From Acetobacter sp. CAG:977 (GTDB lineage Bacteria; Pseudomonadota; Alphaproteobacteria; CAAGCB01; CAG-977): 57,730 nucleotides of DNA. Numbering within the stretch: position 1 is the stretch's first letter; each line of letters starts with the position of its first letter. The DNA is taken from NCBI GenBank assembly GCA_000434295.1, contig HF994911.1, positions 1 through 57,730 of the forward strand, in the 5' to 3' direction. The position numbers and the translations under genes were made by a program. Below are positions 49,063 to 57,215 of this stretch, piece after piece. Below the pieces are notes generated by a model that did no database searches, was not told the DNA's origin, and saw nothing but the letters and a program-made list of their open reading frames with translations.

Positions 49063-51180
49063 ATGCCCGTTAATTTAAGAAATGAAAAAGCTCTGAACCA
49101 ATACATAGAAAACTTGGTTTATCACGGAGAAAAGCACGAAGCCTTAAAACCTGCGGAATTGCAGGATAAGGCGTTTGTCGAGGCAAATAAGGACAAAGTC
49201 ATTTCCGCCATGATTTACCAATGGATGAAGATGCGCGTCAGGGAACATTTGACCGAAAGCAGCGAAGTTCCGTATTTGGAACCTGTGACGGCGGCGGACG
49301 AAAAGGATCCCGCATGGTTAAAGACGGCTTTGGCGGAAGGGCGTCCCGTTTATGATTTTAATGCGGATGAGATTTCCGAAGGCTTTTATAATAAACTAAA
49401 CGCGATCAGGGATTGTTTTTATTCGTCGTGTTTGGATTATCTGGACAAAGAACTGTCAAAGCCGAAGGTTAAGCTAAAGGTTGATTATTTAAAGACGGTT
49501 CATGATTACGATTCATTTGAAAAGGCTGTTATAGCGGCGAACAAGTGGCATGAAGGTCTGGCGCAGGCGGCGCAAAAGCAAACGTTCAAGGAAGAAGACC
49601 GTCGTCGCATGGAAAACGGCACCGAATTTGTCATGGATTTGGGGGACGGATTTAAGGCGGTCAAGCTGTTAACGCCGGAAGCGTTGGATGCGGAAAGCGA
49701 CAAGATGGGGCACTGTGTCGGTCAAGGCGGATATGACCGTGCCGTCAAATCGAATGCGATACAAATTTATTCCATTCGCGATGAAAAAGGCGAACCCCAT
49801 GTGACGTTTGAAATTCAAAACAATCTGGTCAAGCAATGCAAGGGCAAAGCCGACAAACTGGTTATCAAAAAATACTTGCCGTACGTTCAAAAATTTATCA
49901 ATCGTATGGGGTTAAATCCGTACGATGATGCTAAAAACATGGGTATGGTCAAGGATATTTCCGGCAAATTTATCAATATGTACGAAATGCCGGAAGGGGC
50001 TCATTTTAAGAATTTGGATTTGTCGAATACGGAAGTTTCCGTTTTACCCAAAGGCGTTATTGTTGACGGCTATGCCGATTTAAGCGGCACGCGGTTGAAA
50101 TCTTTGCCCGAAGACTTGAAGGTCGGCAAAAATCTGAGCATTAACGATACGGGAATAGAAAGTTTGCCTTTCGGATTTTCGGTCGGAGGATCTTTGTCTG
50201 CGAAACGTTCGGCGTTAAAGGCTCTGCCGGAAGGGTTGAGAACGGGCGGTTCTTTGGATGTTTCCGATACGAAAGTATCGTCGTTTCCGCGTACATTTTC
50301 GATAGGAAAAGACATAGACATCAGTCGCACGGAAATACGGGATATTCCGTCAGATTTAAAGGTTAACGGCGATTTTTCGTTTGTGAATACGCGGATTGAT
50401 TTTTTGCCCGAGAAATTGGAAGTTGCCGGCAGTATGAACGCCGAACGCAGCGATATCGGATCTTATCCCGCCGGCGTAAAAGTCGGCAAGGATTTGAACT
50501 TGAGGGAAACGGCGGTTGAAAAACTGCCCGACGGATTAAAAGTCAACGGTTCATTGTTTTTGACCCATTCTCAAATCAGCGAACTGCCCGAAGGATTGGA
50601 AGTTAAAGACAGCCTTTTGTTGTGCGGGCTTTACATTTCGCGTTTGCCAGACAATTTTAAGACGGGCGGCGATTTGGACATCAGCGGGACACGGATACAC
50701 TCATTGCCCCAGGGGTTGGATGTCGGCGGTTCTTTAAATATGCGCGGTTCTTCGGCAACGGAGATTCCGTCGGATTTAAAGGTTGGCAAGGATTTGAAAT
50801 TGGGCAGTTCGTATATTGAAAAGTTGCCGGACAACTTTACGGTCGGCAGGAATTTGGATTTAAGTTATTCGTCGATTCGCGAATTGCCCAAAGGGTTGAA
50901 AGTCGGAGGAATACTGGATATTTCTTCGACATCTCTCAAGGAAATTCCGACAGGGACAAAAGCTGACGGTTTTATTCGAGCGGGCAATTCCGACGTAGCA
51001 TATATTGCGCCCGACATTGATTCTAAAAAGATTACGGGGCTTTCTCCGGAAAAGGTCAAAGAAGCCAAGCTGGCATACAGAAAACGTGCGGCACAGCAGG
51101 AAATCCGCCTGAAAAAGACGCAAAAATCCAGAACGTCGGCTTCCGTACGCTTTGGAATAAAGGGAAGCGGCAGAGAATAA
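49063..51180 (+). CDS. PcfJ-like / 20-residue leucine-rich-repeat protein
   Basis: A 705-residue protein without signal peptide. Residues about 180-280 resemble the PcfJ domain of mobile-element proteins: LLTPEALDAESDKMGHCVGQ (His217, Cys218), YSIRDEKGEPHVTFEI and VKQCKGKADK. From residue 328 there are at least 16 consecutive repeats of exactly 20 residues with consensus LPxxLKVGGSLDLSxTxIxx, preceded by one of 19. This recalls the LPX-type repeats of IpaH and YopM effectors, but no ubiquitin-ligase domain follows; the tail is basic. AAGGGGA lies before the ATG. An ankyrin gene follows after 21 bases. The role could be in host interaction, phage defence or conjugation; not decided. Confidence 0.75.
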   Translation: MPVNLRNEKALNQYIENLVYHGEKHEALKPAELQDKAFVEANKDKVISAMIYQWMKMRVREHLTESSEVPYLEPVTAADEKDPAWLKTALAEGRPVYDFNADEISEGFYNKLNAIRDCFYSSCLDYLDKELSKPKVKLKVDYLKTVHDYDSFEKAVIAANKWHEGLAQAAQKQTFKEEDRRRMENGTEFVMDLGDGFKAVKLLTPEALDAESDKMGHCVGQGGYDRAVKSNAIQIYSIRDEKGEPHVTFEIQNNLVKQCKGKADKLVIKKYLPYVQKFINRMGLNPYDDAKNMGMVKDISGKFINMYEMPEGAHFKNLDLSNTEVSVLPKGVIVDGYADLSGTRLKSLPEDLKVGKNLSINDTGIESLPFGFSVGGSLSAKRSALKALPEGLRTGGSLDVSDTKVSSFPRTFSIGKDIDISRTEIRDIPSDLKVNGDFSFVNTRIDFLPEKLEVAGSMNAERSDIGSYPAGVKVGKDLNLRETAVEKLPDGLKVNGSLFLTHSQISELPEGLEVKDSLLLCGLYISRLPDNFKTGGDLDISGTRIHSLPQGLDVGGSLNMRGSSATEIPSDLKVGKDLKLGSSYIEKLPDNFTVGRNLDLSYSSIRELPKGLKVGGILDISSTSLKEIPTGTKADGFIRAGNSDVAYIAPDIDSKKITGLSPEKVKEAKLAYRKRAAQQEIRLKKTQKSRTSASVRFGIKGSGRE
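50044..51003 (+). repeat. Sixteen 60-base units coding leucine-rich repeats
   Basis: Each unit begins with a Leu/Ile/Phe/Tyr-Pro codon pair (50044, 50104, 50164 and so on every 60 bases to 50944). DNA identity between units is only partial, so this is an old protein-level repeat, not a recent duplication. Confidence 0.95.
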
Positions 51181-51201
51181 AATTTTCGTGTAAGGACGCT
51201 G

Positions 51202-51702
51202 ATGTCTGAATTGTACGAATGCTTGGCAAAAGGCGATATGAAAGGCTTTCGAGCGGCTTTGGACACGGCGTCAATTGACGATTTAAAAGGCGTTTTGGTT
51301 ACTTCGGCGGAATGCGGAAATCTGGATGTCGTAAAGCTTTTGACGCAACGGGGCATTTATGATTCGTGGGCGATTGTCTCGGCATCATCGTACGGCAGGC
51401 TTGACGTTATCAGGTATTTGTTGCAGCACGGCGCAGGAAACCGCAAAGCGGCGCTCATCGGTGCGGCTGCTCACGGAAAGCTGGAGGCTGTAAAGCTTTT
51501 GATGCAGGACGGTTTTTCGGATACGAATGAAGCTTTGGCAGACGCGGCGATGCGCGGCTATTTGGATATTGTCGTTTTTTTGACGGAACACGGCGGAGAT
51601 ATCACGGCTCCCGTTTATAATTCTGAAACGGCGGTCAGTTTGGCGTGGAAGCACGGACACAAAGACGTTTGTGCTTATTTTGATAAAGTATTAAAAGGCT
51701 GA
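51202..51702 (+). CDS. Ankyrin-repeat protein
   Basis: A 166-residue protein made of four to five ankyrin repeats, seen as AECGNLDVVKLLTQRG, SSYGRLDVIRYLLQHGA, AAHGKLEAVKLLMQDG and AMRGYLDIVVFLTEHGG. Such repeats bind other proteins. No signal peptide is seen. TAAGGACG precedes the ATG. The 21-base gap suggests an operon with the leucine-rich-repeat gene. Its last 28 bases overlap the convergent gene at 51675. Function unknown; ankyrin proteins are often effectors in host-associated bacteria, though many are not. Confidence 0.85.
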   Translation: MSELYECLAKGDMKGFRAALDTASIDDLKGVLVTSAECGNLDVVKLLTQRGIYDSWAIVSASSYGRLDVIRYLLQHGAGNRKAALIGAAAHGKLEAVKLLMQDGFSDTNEALADAAMRGYLDIVVFLTEHGGDITAPVYNSETAVSLAWKHGHKDVCAYFDKVLKG

Positions 51703-52664
51703 ATAACGCCGGTTTTTTTCTTATAATTTTGGAATTCGATTTGTGCGACCGCGCGTTGAGAAGGGTTTAAGGCGGAAGCGTCCAAAGCTTCATCGGGTTT
51801 CGGGAAATAGTTTTCGGGATAAACGATGCGATATCCTTTTTCGTTGTTAAAGGCGTAGACGGAAGGTTTTTGTTTTTTTTCCGCTGTTTTCAGAGCGTTC
51901 AGATAAATAAAAAATTCATTGTCTGCGATTTTGATATTTCTTCTTTTTAATCTGTTTTTAATGACGGCGGCATAAGCGGCGTTTTTGATATCTTTTTCGT
52001 CGGGCGGGGCTTTGATGACGATTGCGCCGTTTTGTAAAATTCTGCGTTGTTGTGTTTTGTTCAGGCGTTTAAAGAATTGGTTTTCCGCATTGATAAAAGC
52101 GGCTTGCTCACGAAGTTTGTCTTCCCAAAATTTCAGGTCTTCGTCTTCAAGCTTTTGTTCGGCTTTAAAAAATTCGTGCATTTCCGTGCTGCCCCGTTCG
52201 GGGTATTTGTATTTTCTGTACGAGACGGTTCTTTTCTTCGTAACAAAGGGGATTTTGTCCGGTCTTTGTTTTAAATAGTGCAAGAACGCTTCTCTGAGAC
52301 GTTCGGAGGCTTTGTCATTCGGGTTTGTAACGGATCGTACGGGCAGATTTTTGCTGATATCCAGCCGATAAGTTATATTTTCGTCGGAATTTGAATTTGA
52401 AGAAAATGAAAAATCGTTATTAATGTTTAGATTTGCCGTCACATCATTTTCTGCGGGATAAAGAGCAGTCATGATTTTTTTAGACATCGGCGTATGAAAA
52501 CGTTCGAACAGGTTTGTTCTGGAGTATATTTGAGGTTCGACGGTTTGTTGTTGGAAATCTGGGATTTTGAAAGTTAATTTGCCGTCTTTTTTATTTACGG
52601 AAGGTATAATAACATATACCAACAGCAAAAGGATAAAGAGCAGTCTGAAAGAACTGAAAATCAT
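51675..52664 (-). CDS. Membrane-anchored protein of unknown function
   Basis: A 329-residue protein with an uncleaved-looking N-terminal helix (FRLLFILLLLVYVIIPSV) and a long, charged, Lys/Glu/Asn-rich region presumed periplasmic. It has a Ser/Asn-rich run (about residues 85-97) and a helical Lys/Glu/Arg-rich middle (about 160-260). No family recognised. ATG 52664 is taken, though its ribosome site is weak; a TTG six bases earlier is possible. It is divergent from the methyltransferase gene. Confidence 0.5.
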   Translation of the reverse strand: MIFSSFRLLFILLLLVYVIIPSVNKKDGKLTFKIPDFQQQTVEPQIYSRTNLFERFHTPMSKKIMTALYPAENDVTANLNINNDFSFSSNSNSDENITYRLDISKNLPVRSVTNPNDKASERLREAFLHYLKQRPDKIPFVTKKRTVSYRKYKYPERGSTEMHEFFKAEQKLEDEDLKFWEDKLREQAAFINAENQFFKRLNKTQQRRILQNGAIVIKAPPDEKDIKNAAYAAVIKNRLKRRNIKIADNEFFIYLNALKTAEKKQKPSVYAFNNEKGYRIVYPENYFPKPDEALDASALNPSQRAVAQIEFQNYKKKTGVIQPFNTLSK

Positions 52665-52737
52665 TTTCAATCATCAAAATTGTACGAACTCTTGCTATAG
52701 TAAGCGAAACTTTTTATGAAAACAAGGACAAGGACGT

Positions 52738-53331
52738 ATGGGAACAAAGGGCTATTGGGATAATAACTGGTCCGAATGGGAACAGGATTTGCATCCGTCG
52801 TTGTTTGCGAAGTTTTGTCTTCCGTGTTTGTCCGGGGCAGAGGGCGGACACATATTGGATTTAGGATGCGGCAAGGGTAGGGATTCTCTGTTTTTTGCCG
52901 AGCGTGGTTTTTGCGTAACGTCTCTTGACATTTCGGAAACGGCATTACGGGCATTTGAACATCCGAAGATCAGGAAGGTTTGCGGGGATATTTTGTCTTT
53001 TGATTTTTCAGAGGGCTTTGATGCCGTTTATGCGAATTTGTCGTTGCACTATTTTTCCAAAGAAACCGTCAAAGTGATAATCAGGAAAATATATGATTGC
53101 CTGCCGATAAACGGTTATTTTTTTATGCGTTGCAAATCCGTTCACGACGAACTGTACGGACAGGGTCGTCATATAGAAGAGAACATGTATGAATATGAAC
53201 ACATTCGGCGTTTTTTTGATATAAAGTCGACGCGAGAATTATTGTCTTTGTTTCGGGAAGTTTCGGTTACCGAAGCGAACGAATATTATTTTGGGAATTG
53301 TTCGTTTATCGACGTTGTTGCAAAAAAGTAA
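52738..53331 (+). CDS. Class I SAM-dependent methyltransferase
   Basis: A 197-residue cytoplasmic enzyme. ILDLGCGKGRDSLFFAERG is the SAM-binding motif I, TSLDISETALRAF motif II, and FDAVYANLSLHYFSKETV motif IV region. The pattern resembles TehB/UbiE-type small-molecule methyltransferases; the WDNNW-like opening is common in them. Substrate unknown. AAGGACGT precedes the ATG. It lies 83 AT-rich bases before the type I secretion genes. Confidence 0.8.
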   Translation: MGTKGYWDNNWSEWEQDLHPSLFAKFCLPCLSGAEGGHILDLGCGKGRDSLFFAERGFCVTSLDISETALRAFEHPKIRKVCGDILSFDFSEGFDAVYANLSLHYFSKETVKVIIRKIYDCLPINGYFFMRCKSVHDELYGQGRHIEENMYEYEHIRRFFDIKSTRELLSLFREVSVTEANEYYFGNCSFIDVVAKK

Positions 53332-53414
53332 ATCGCGAGATTTTTTTATTGAAATTAAACGAAAAATATATAAAAAATAACTTTTGGTTAAAATAAAACG
53401 AAAAAGCTCTTTTT

Positions 53415-55544
53415 ATGAATGAAATAGCTGATACGGCTCTTTTGAGCTTAACTGTTATTGCCGGGGTGTTTGAACGGAAAACGAACCCGAGCCAACTTAG
53501 GCATTTGTCGGGGAAAGGGACAGGATTTTTTGATGAAACAGACATCCTTCGGTCTGCCAAAAGTCTTGATTTAAAGGCAAAGGCTGTTAACAGCGTTTTA
53601 GAACGTTTAGACCAGACCCCGTTGCCGGCAATAGTGACGGATAAAGACGGGAATTTCTTTATTTTGGCTAAATTTTCGCCCGAGAAAGTTCTGATACATC
53701 GTCCTGAAAGAGGTCGTCCGGAAATAATTTCGACGTCTGATTTTAAAGAGCAATGGAGCGGTCGTATTATTTTATTTGCATCGCGCAGCAATATAAAAAG
53801 TCTGTGGCGTCGATTTGATATTTCTTGGTTTATACCGGCCGTTTTAAAATATAAACGGTTATTTGGAGAAGTTTTGCTTTCTTCGCTGTTTTTGCAAATA
53901 TTTGCGTTAGTTTCTCCGTTATTGTTTCAGGTTATTATAGACAAGGTTTTGGTTCATCATAGCTTGAGTACACTGGACGTCATTTTTTTTACGTTGCTTT
54001 GTATGACGGTGTTTGAATGTATTTTGAGTACGTTAAGGACATATATTTTTTCGCATACGACGAATCGAATAGATGTAGAATTGGGGGCTCAATTATTTAA
54101 GCATTTATTGTCGCTTCCTTTATCATATTTTGGCTCCCGCCGTGTCGGTGATACGGTCGCAAGGGTTAGAGAGCTTGAGAATATTCGCAATTTTTTGACC
54201 GGTTCGGCATTGACGTTAGTTATAGATACGGCGTTTACGGTTATTTTCTTTATTGTTATGTTGATGTATGCGCCGTTTTTAACTTTGATTGTTGCGTTGT
54301 CGGTGCCGTTTTACGTTATTTTGTCGTTGTTGGCGTCTCCTGTTTTGCACAGACGGGTTGAGGAAAAATTCAAACACGGGGCAGAGAACCAAGCTTTTTT
54401 GGTAGAATCCGTTTCTGCGATAGAAACGTTAAAGGCGCTGGCGGTTGAGCCTCAATCGGTTCGTAAATGGGAAGAACAGCTTGCCGCATACGTTTCCAGC
54501 TCTTTTAAAGTTTCTAATTTAGCCAATATTTGTCACAACGGCATCAGCTTTATCCAGAAAGTAACATCGGCGCTGACTGTTTTTTTTGGTTCAAAGATGG
54601 TTATAGAAGGTCAAATGACAGTTGGGCAATTGGTTGCATTTAATATGTTGGCGGGGCATGTATCGGCGCCGATTTTGCGATTAGCTCAGTTATGGCAGGA
54701 TTTTCAACAGGTTAGGATTTCGATTGAACGGTTAGGGGATGTTTTAAACACGCCGGCGGAGCCGTCTGTAAATTCCGGACAAGCACCGACGATTTCTTTA
54801 AAGGGTGATGTTAAATTTACGGATGTATCGTTTCGTTACGGATTGGACAAGCCGCAGGTTTTAAAAGGCATCAACCTTCATGTCCGCCCGGGTGAAAGCA
54901 TAGGGATTGTCGGTTCATCGGGTTCCGGGAAAAGCACTTTGACAAAGCTGATTCAGCGTTTATATTTGCCGGAAAGCGGTCGTATAACGATAGACGACAT
55001 AGACATATCCACGTCAGATCCGTCATGGTTGCGCAGACAGATAGGGGTTGTTTTACAAGAAAACACGCTTTTAAACCGTTCGGTTCGTGATAACATAGCG
55101 TTATCGGATCCGGCTCAACCGATTGAGCGTGTTATTGCAGTAGCCAAGATGGCAGGTGCGCATGATTTTATAGCGGAAATGCCGGAGGGCTATGACACTA
55201 TTATAGGCGAACGCGGAGCGTCTTTATCCGGCGGCCAAAGGCAGCGTATAGCGATAGCCAGAGCATTGTTAATCAACCCGCGTATTTTAATTTTTGACGA
55301 AGCAACGTCGGCATTAGATTATGAATCGGAAACTTTAATCCGTCGGAATATGTCGCAAATCGGCGAGGGCAGGACAGTCTTTATAATTGCGCACCGTTTG
55401 TCGGCGGTACGTTCATGTGATCGTATAATCGTCATAGAAAAAGGCATGATTGTTGAAGAGGGGACGCATACTGATCTTTTAGGACGCAGAGGAGGTCGTT
55501 ATGCATATTTATGGGGTTGTCAAACAGACGGTGAAATGATATGA
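53415..55544 (+). CDS. Type I secretion ABC transporter (HlyB-like)
   Basis: A 709-residue inner-membrane exporter. Residues 1 to about 125 form a C39-peptidase-like domain without the catalytic cysteine, as in HlyB, where it binds the substrate rather than cuts it. Five to six membrane helices follow (about 155-430), then the ATPase with GSSGSGKST, LSGGQRQRIAIARAL, ILIFDEATSALD and IAHRLSAVR. It overlaps the HlyD gene by ATGA. The substrate and the outer-membrane TolC partner are not identified here. Codon use looks more AT-rich (many ATA and TTA codons) than in the rest of the window. Confidence 0.92.
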   Translation: MNEIADTALLSLTVIAGVFERKTNPSQLRHLSGKGTGFFDETDILRSAKSLDLKAKAVNSVLERLDQTPLPAIVTDKDGNFFILAKFSPEKVLIHRPERGRPEIISTSDFKEQWSGRIILFASRSNIKSLWRRFDISWFIPAVLKYKRLFGEVLLSSLFLQIFALVSPLLFQVIIDKVLVHHSLSTLDVIFFTLLCMTVFECILSTLRTYIFSHTTNRIDVELGAQLFKHLLSLPLSYFGSRRVGDTVARVRELENIRNFLTGSALTLVIDTAFTVIFFIVMLMYAPFLTLIVALSVPFYVILSLLASPVLHRRVEEKFKHGAENQAFLVESVSAIETLKALAVEPQSVRKWEEQLAAYVSSSFKVSNLANICHNGISFIQKVTSALTVFFGSKMVIEGQMTVGQLVAFNMLAGHVSAPILRLAQLWQDFQQVRISIERLGDVLNTPAEPSVNSGQAPTISLKGDVKFTDVSFRYGLDKPQVLKGINLHVRPGESIGIVGSSGSGKSTLTKLIQRLYLPESGRITIDDIDISTSDPSWLRRQIGVVLQENTLLNRSVRDNIALSDPAQPIERVIAVAKMAGAHDFIAEMPEGYDTIIGERGASLSGGQRQRIAIARALLINPRILIFDEATSALDYESETLIRRNMSQIGEGRTVFIIAHRLSAVRSCDRIIVIEKGMIVEEGTHTDLLGRRGGRYAYLWGCQTDGEMI

Positions 55545-56863
55545 CGGGCGGATCTGGTATAGAGCGGGAATTTTTGCCGGCTGTTTTGGAAATAACGGAA
55601 ACGCCGCCGTCGCCGTTGGGTCGTGCGACGTTATATGCGATAATCGGCATATTCAGTTTTGCGTTATTTATCAGCTTGATTTGCAAAGTTGACATTATTG
55701 CGATAGCTCCGGGAAAAATTATATCCAGCGGTCACAACAAGTTGATTCAGCCGTTAAAAAGCGGTGTTGTAACGGATATTTACGTTCGTGACGGTCAATT
55801 GGTCAAACGGGGGCAAGAACTTGTTCAAATTAAATTTGAAGATGCGGAATCAAATCGTTCCCGATTGGAACAGGAGTTAATGTTTGCCACGATGGATGTA
55901 GCGCGTTTAACGGCGTTATTGGCAAAAGATCCTGTATCTTCATTTTCCGTTCCTGCTGGTGCCACGCAAGAAGCCGCGACCAAGCATCGGACTCTTTTAA
56001 AGAACGAAGCCGACAAAATCAAAGCGCAACTGGCAGTTATAGAGGATCAGATAGATCAAACGTCTGCGGAACGGGATACGGCGCAGGCTTTGATAAAAAA
56101 GATAGAGCGTTTGTTGCCCAACGTGCGTTACAGGGTGTCTAGGTATCGTGAGATATATGAGAAAGGCAGTATAGCGAAGTCGTTTTTTTTGGAAAAAGAG
56201 CAGGAACAAATTCAATATGAAGAAGATTTAAACGTTCAAAAAAAGACGTTGAAGGAGATAGAAGCGAAATTACAAGTACTTCAGGCGCAAAAATCGCAAG
56301 AGGAAATAAATTTTAAAAACGATGTATTATATCGGCTTCAAGAGGCGTCGAACAAAGAAAAATTACTAAAGGACGAATATGCGAATGCGCGTTGGATTGA
56401 CGGATTAACGACGATAAAGGCGCCGACGGACGGTATTATACAGGAAATGGAAATACATACGGTAGGGGGTGTTGTAACGCCGGCACAAACGTTAATGAAG
56501 CTGGTTCCGTCGGACAGCATTTTAGAAGTTGAAGCAATGGTTTTGAACAAGGACGTCGGTTTTGTAAAAGAAGGACAGGACGTCAGTATTAAAATCGACA
56601 GCTTTCCGTACACCCGATACGGCACAATAGACGGCAAGCTTGTGCATTTATCGCGTGATGCGGTTGAAAACGAACGTTTGGGGCTTGTTTATATTGCGCG
56701 GATAGCGATGGCAAAGGATTTTATCCGTGTTGACGATAATGATGTGCGCCTTTCTGCCGGAATGAGCACGTCGTCCGAAATAAAAACGGGGCAACGACGT
56801 TTGATAGAGATAATTTTGACTCCGTTTAAGGAATATGCTTCGGAAAGCTTGCGTGAACGCTAA
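55541..56863 (+). CDS. Type I secretion membrane-fusion protein (HlyD family)
   Basis: A 440-residue adaptor that links the ABC exporter to an outer-membrane channel. A single membrane helix (about residues 27-47, YAIIGIFSFALFISLICKV) precedes a lipoyl-like half (GKIISSGHNKLIQPLKSGVV), a long coiled coil (about 100-285), and the second lipoyl/beta-barrel part (IKAPTDGIIQEMEIHTVGGV, VPSDSILEVEAMVLNKDVGF). It starts within the ABC gene end (ATGA). The length is standard for HlyD. 352 non-coding bases follow. Confidence 0.92.
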   Translation: MTGGSGIEREFLPAVLEITETPPSPLGRATLYAIIGIFSFALFISLICKVDIIAIAPGKIISSGHNKLIQPLKSGVVTDIYVRDGQLVKRGQELVQIKFEDAESNRSRLEQELMFATMDVARLTALLAKDPVSSFSVPAGATQEAATKHRTLLKNEADKIKAQLAVIEDQIDQTSAERDTAQALIKKIERLLPNVRYRVSRYREIYEKGSIAKSFFLEKEQEQIQYEEDLNVQKKTLKEIEAKLQVLQAQKSQEEINFKNDVLYRLQEASNKEKLLKDEYANARWIDGLTTIKAPTDGIIQEMEIHTVGGVVTPAQTLMKLVPSDSILEVEAMVLNKDVGFVKEGQDVSIKIDSFPYTRYGTIDGKLVHLSRDAVENERLGLVYIARIAMAKDFIRVDDNDVRLSAGMSTSSEIKTGQRRLIEIILTPFKEYASESLRER

Positions 56864-57204
56864 TCAATGCCGGAAATGTAATGGCGGGAAACACAGTTTC
56901 GGCAACTAAAGTTTATATATTATAGGTTGTTTAACCGGATGATTTGACGGAGAGATAAAAATATATGGACGATGGTATATATTGACTCCGTTTTTCTAAT
57001 CTGGGATGATTTTGAGGGTACGGAAAAAAGACGTTTAATGAATAAGGTTTTTTTAATCTTTATTTTATTTCGTTTTTTCAAAGTCAGTCAGGTTATAAAA
57101 TAAACTGTCCGTAACATTTGTTCGGACATGAAAACCGGCGGTTTGTATTTATACAAACCTTTAACCGGAATTCATGTTTTTTGAATGGATTTAAGTATTT
57201 TTAC
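56864..57204. other. AT-rich intergenic stretch after hlyD-like gene
   Basis: No gene is supported. It contains T-rich runs near 57043-57080 and a dyad at 57140-57159. A strong AGGAGG for the next gene lies at its right end. No tRNA or recognised small RNA was seen. Confidence 0.5.
57140..57159. promoter_or_regulatory. Dyad upstream of the last gene
   Basis: GGTTTGTA and TACAAACC enclose TTTA, a perfect eight-base stem, flanked by two AACCGG copies (57134-57138 region and 57163-57168). It sits 57 bases before the start at 57216 and may be an operator or leader hairpin. Confidence 0.4.
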
Positions 57205-57215
57205 AGGAGGAAGAG

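Noticed and set aside
50044..51003. Regular 60-base repeats that could suggest a CRISPR array or satellite
   Set aside because: There are no identical repeat units or variable spacers, the frame is open throughout, and the units translate as leucine-rich repeats.
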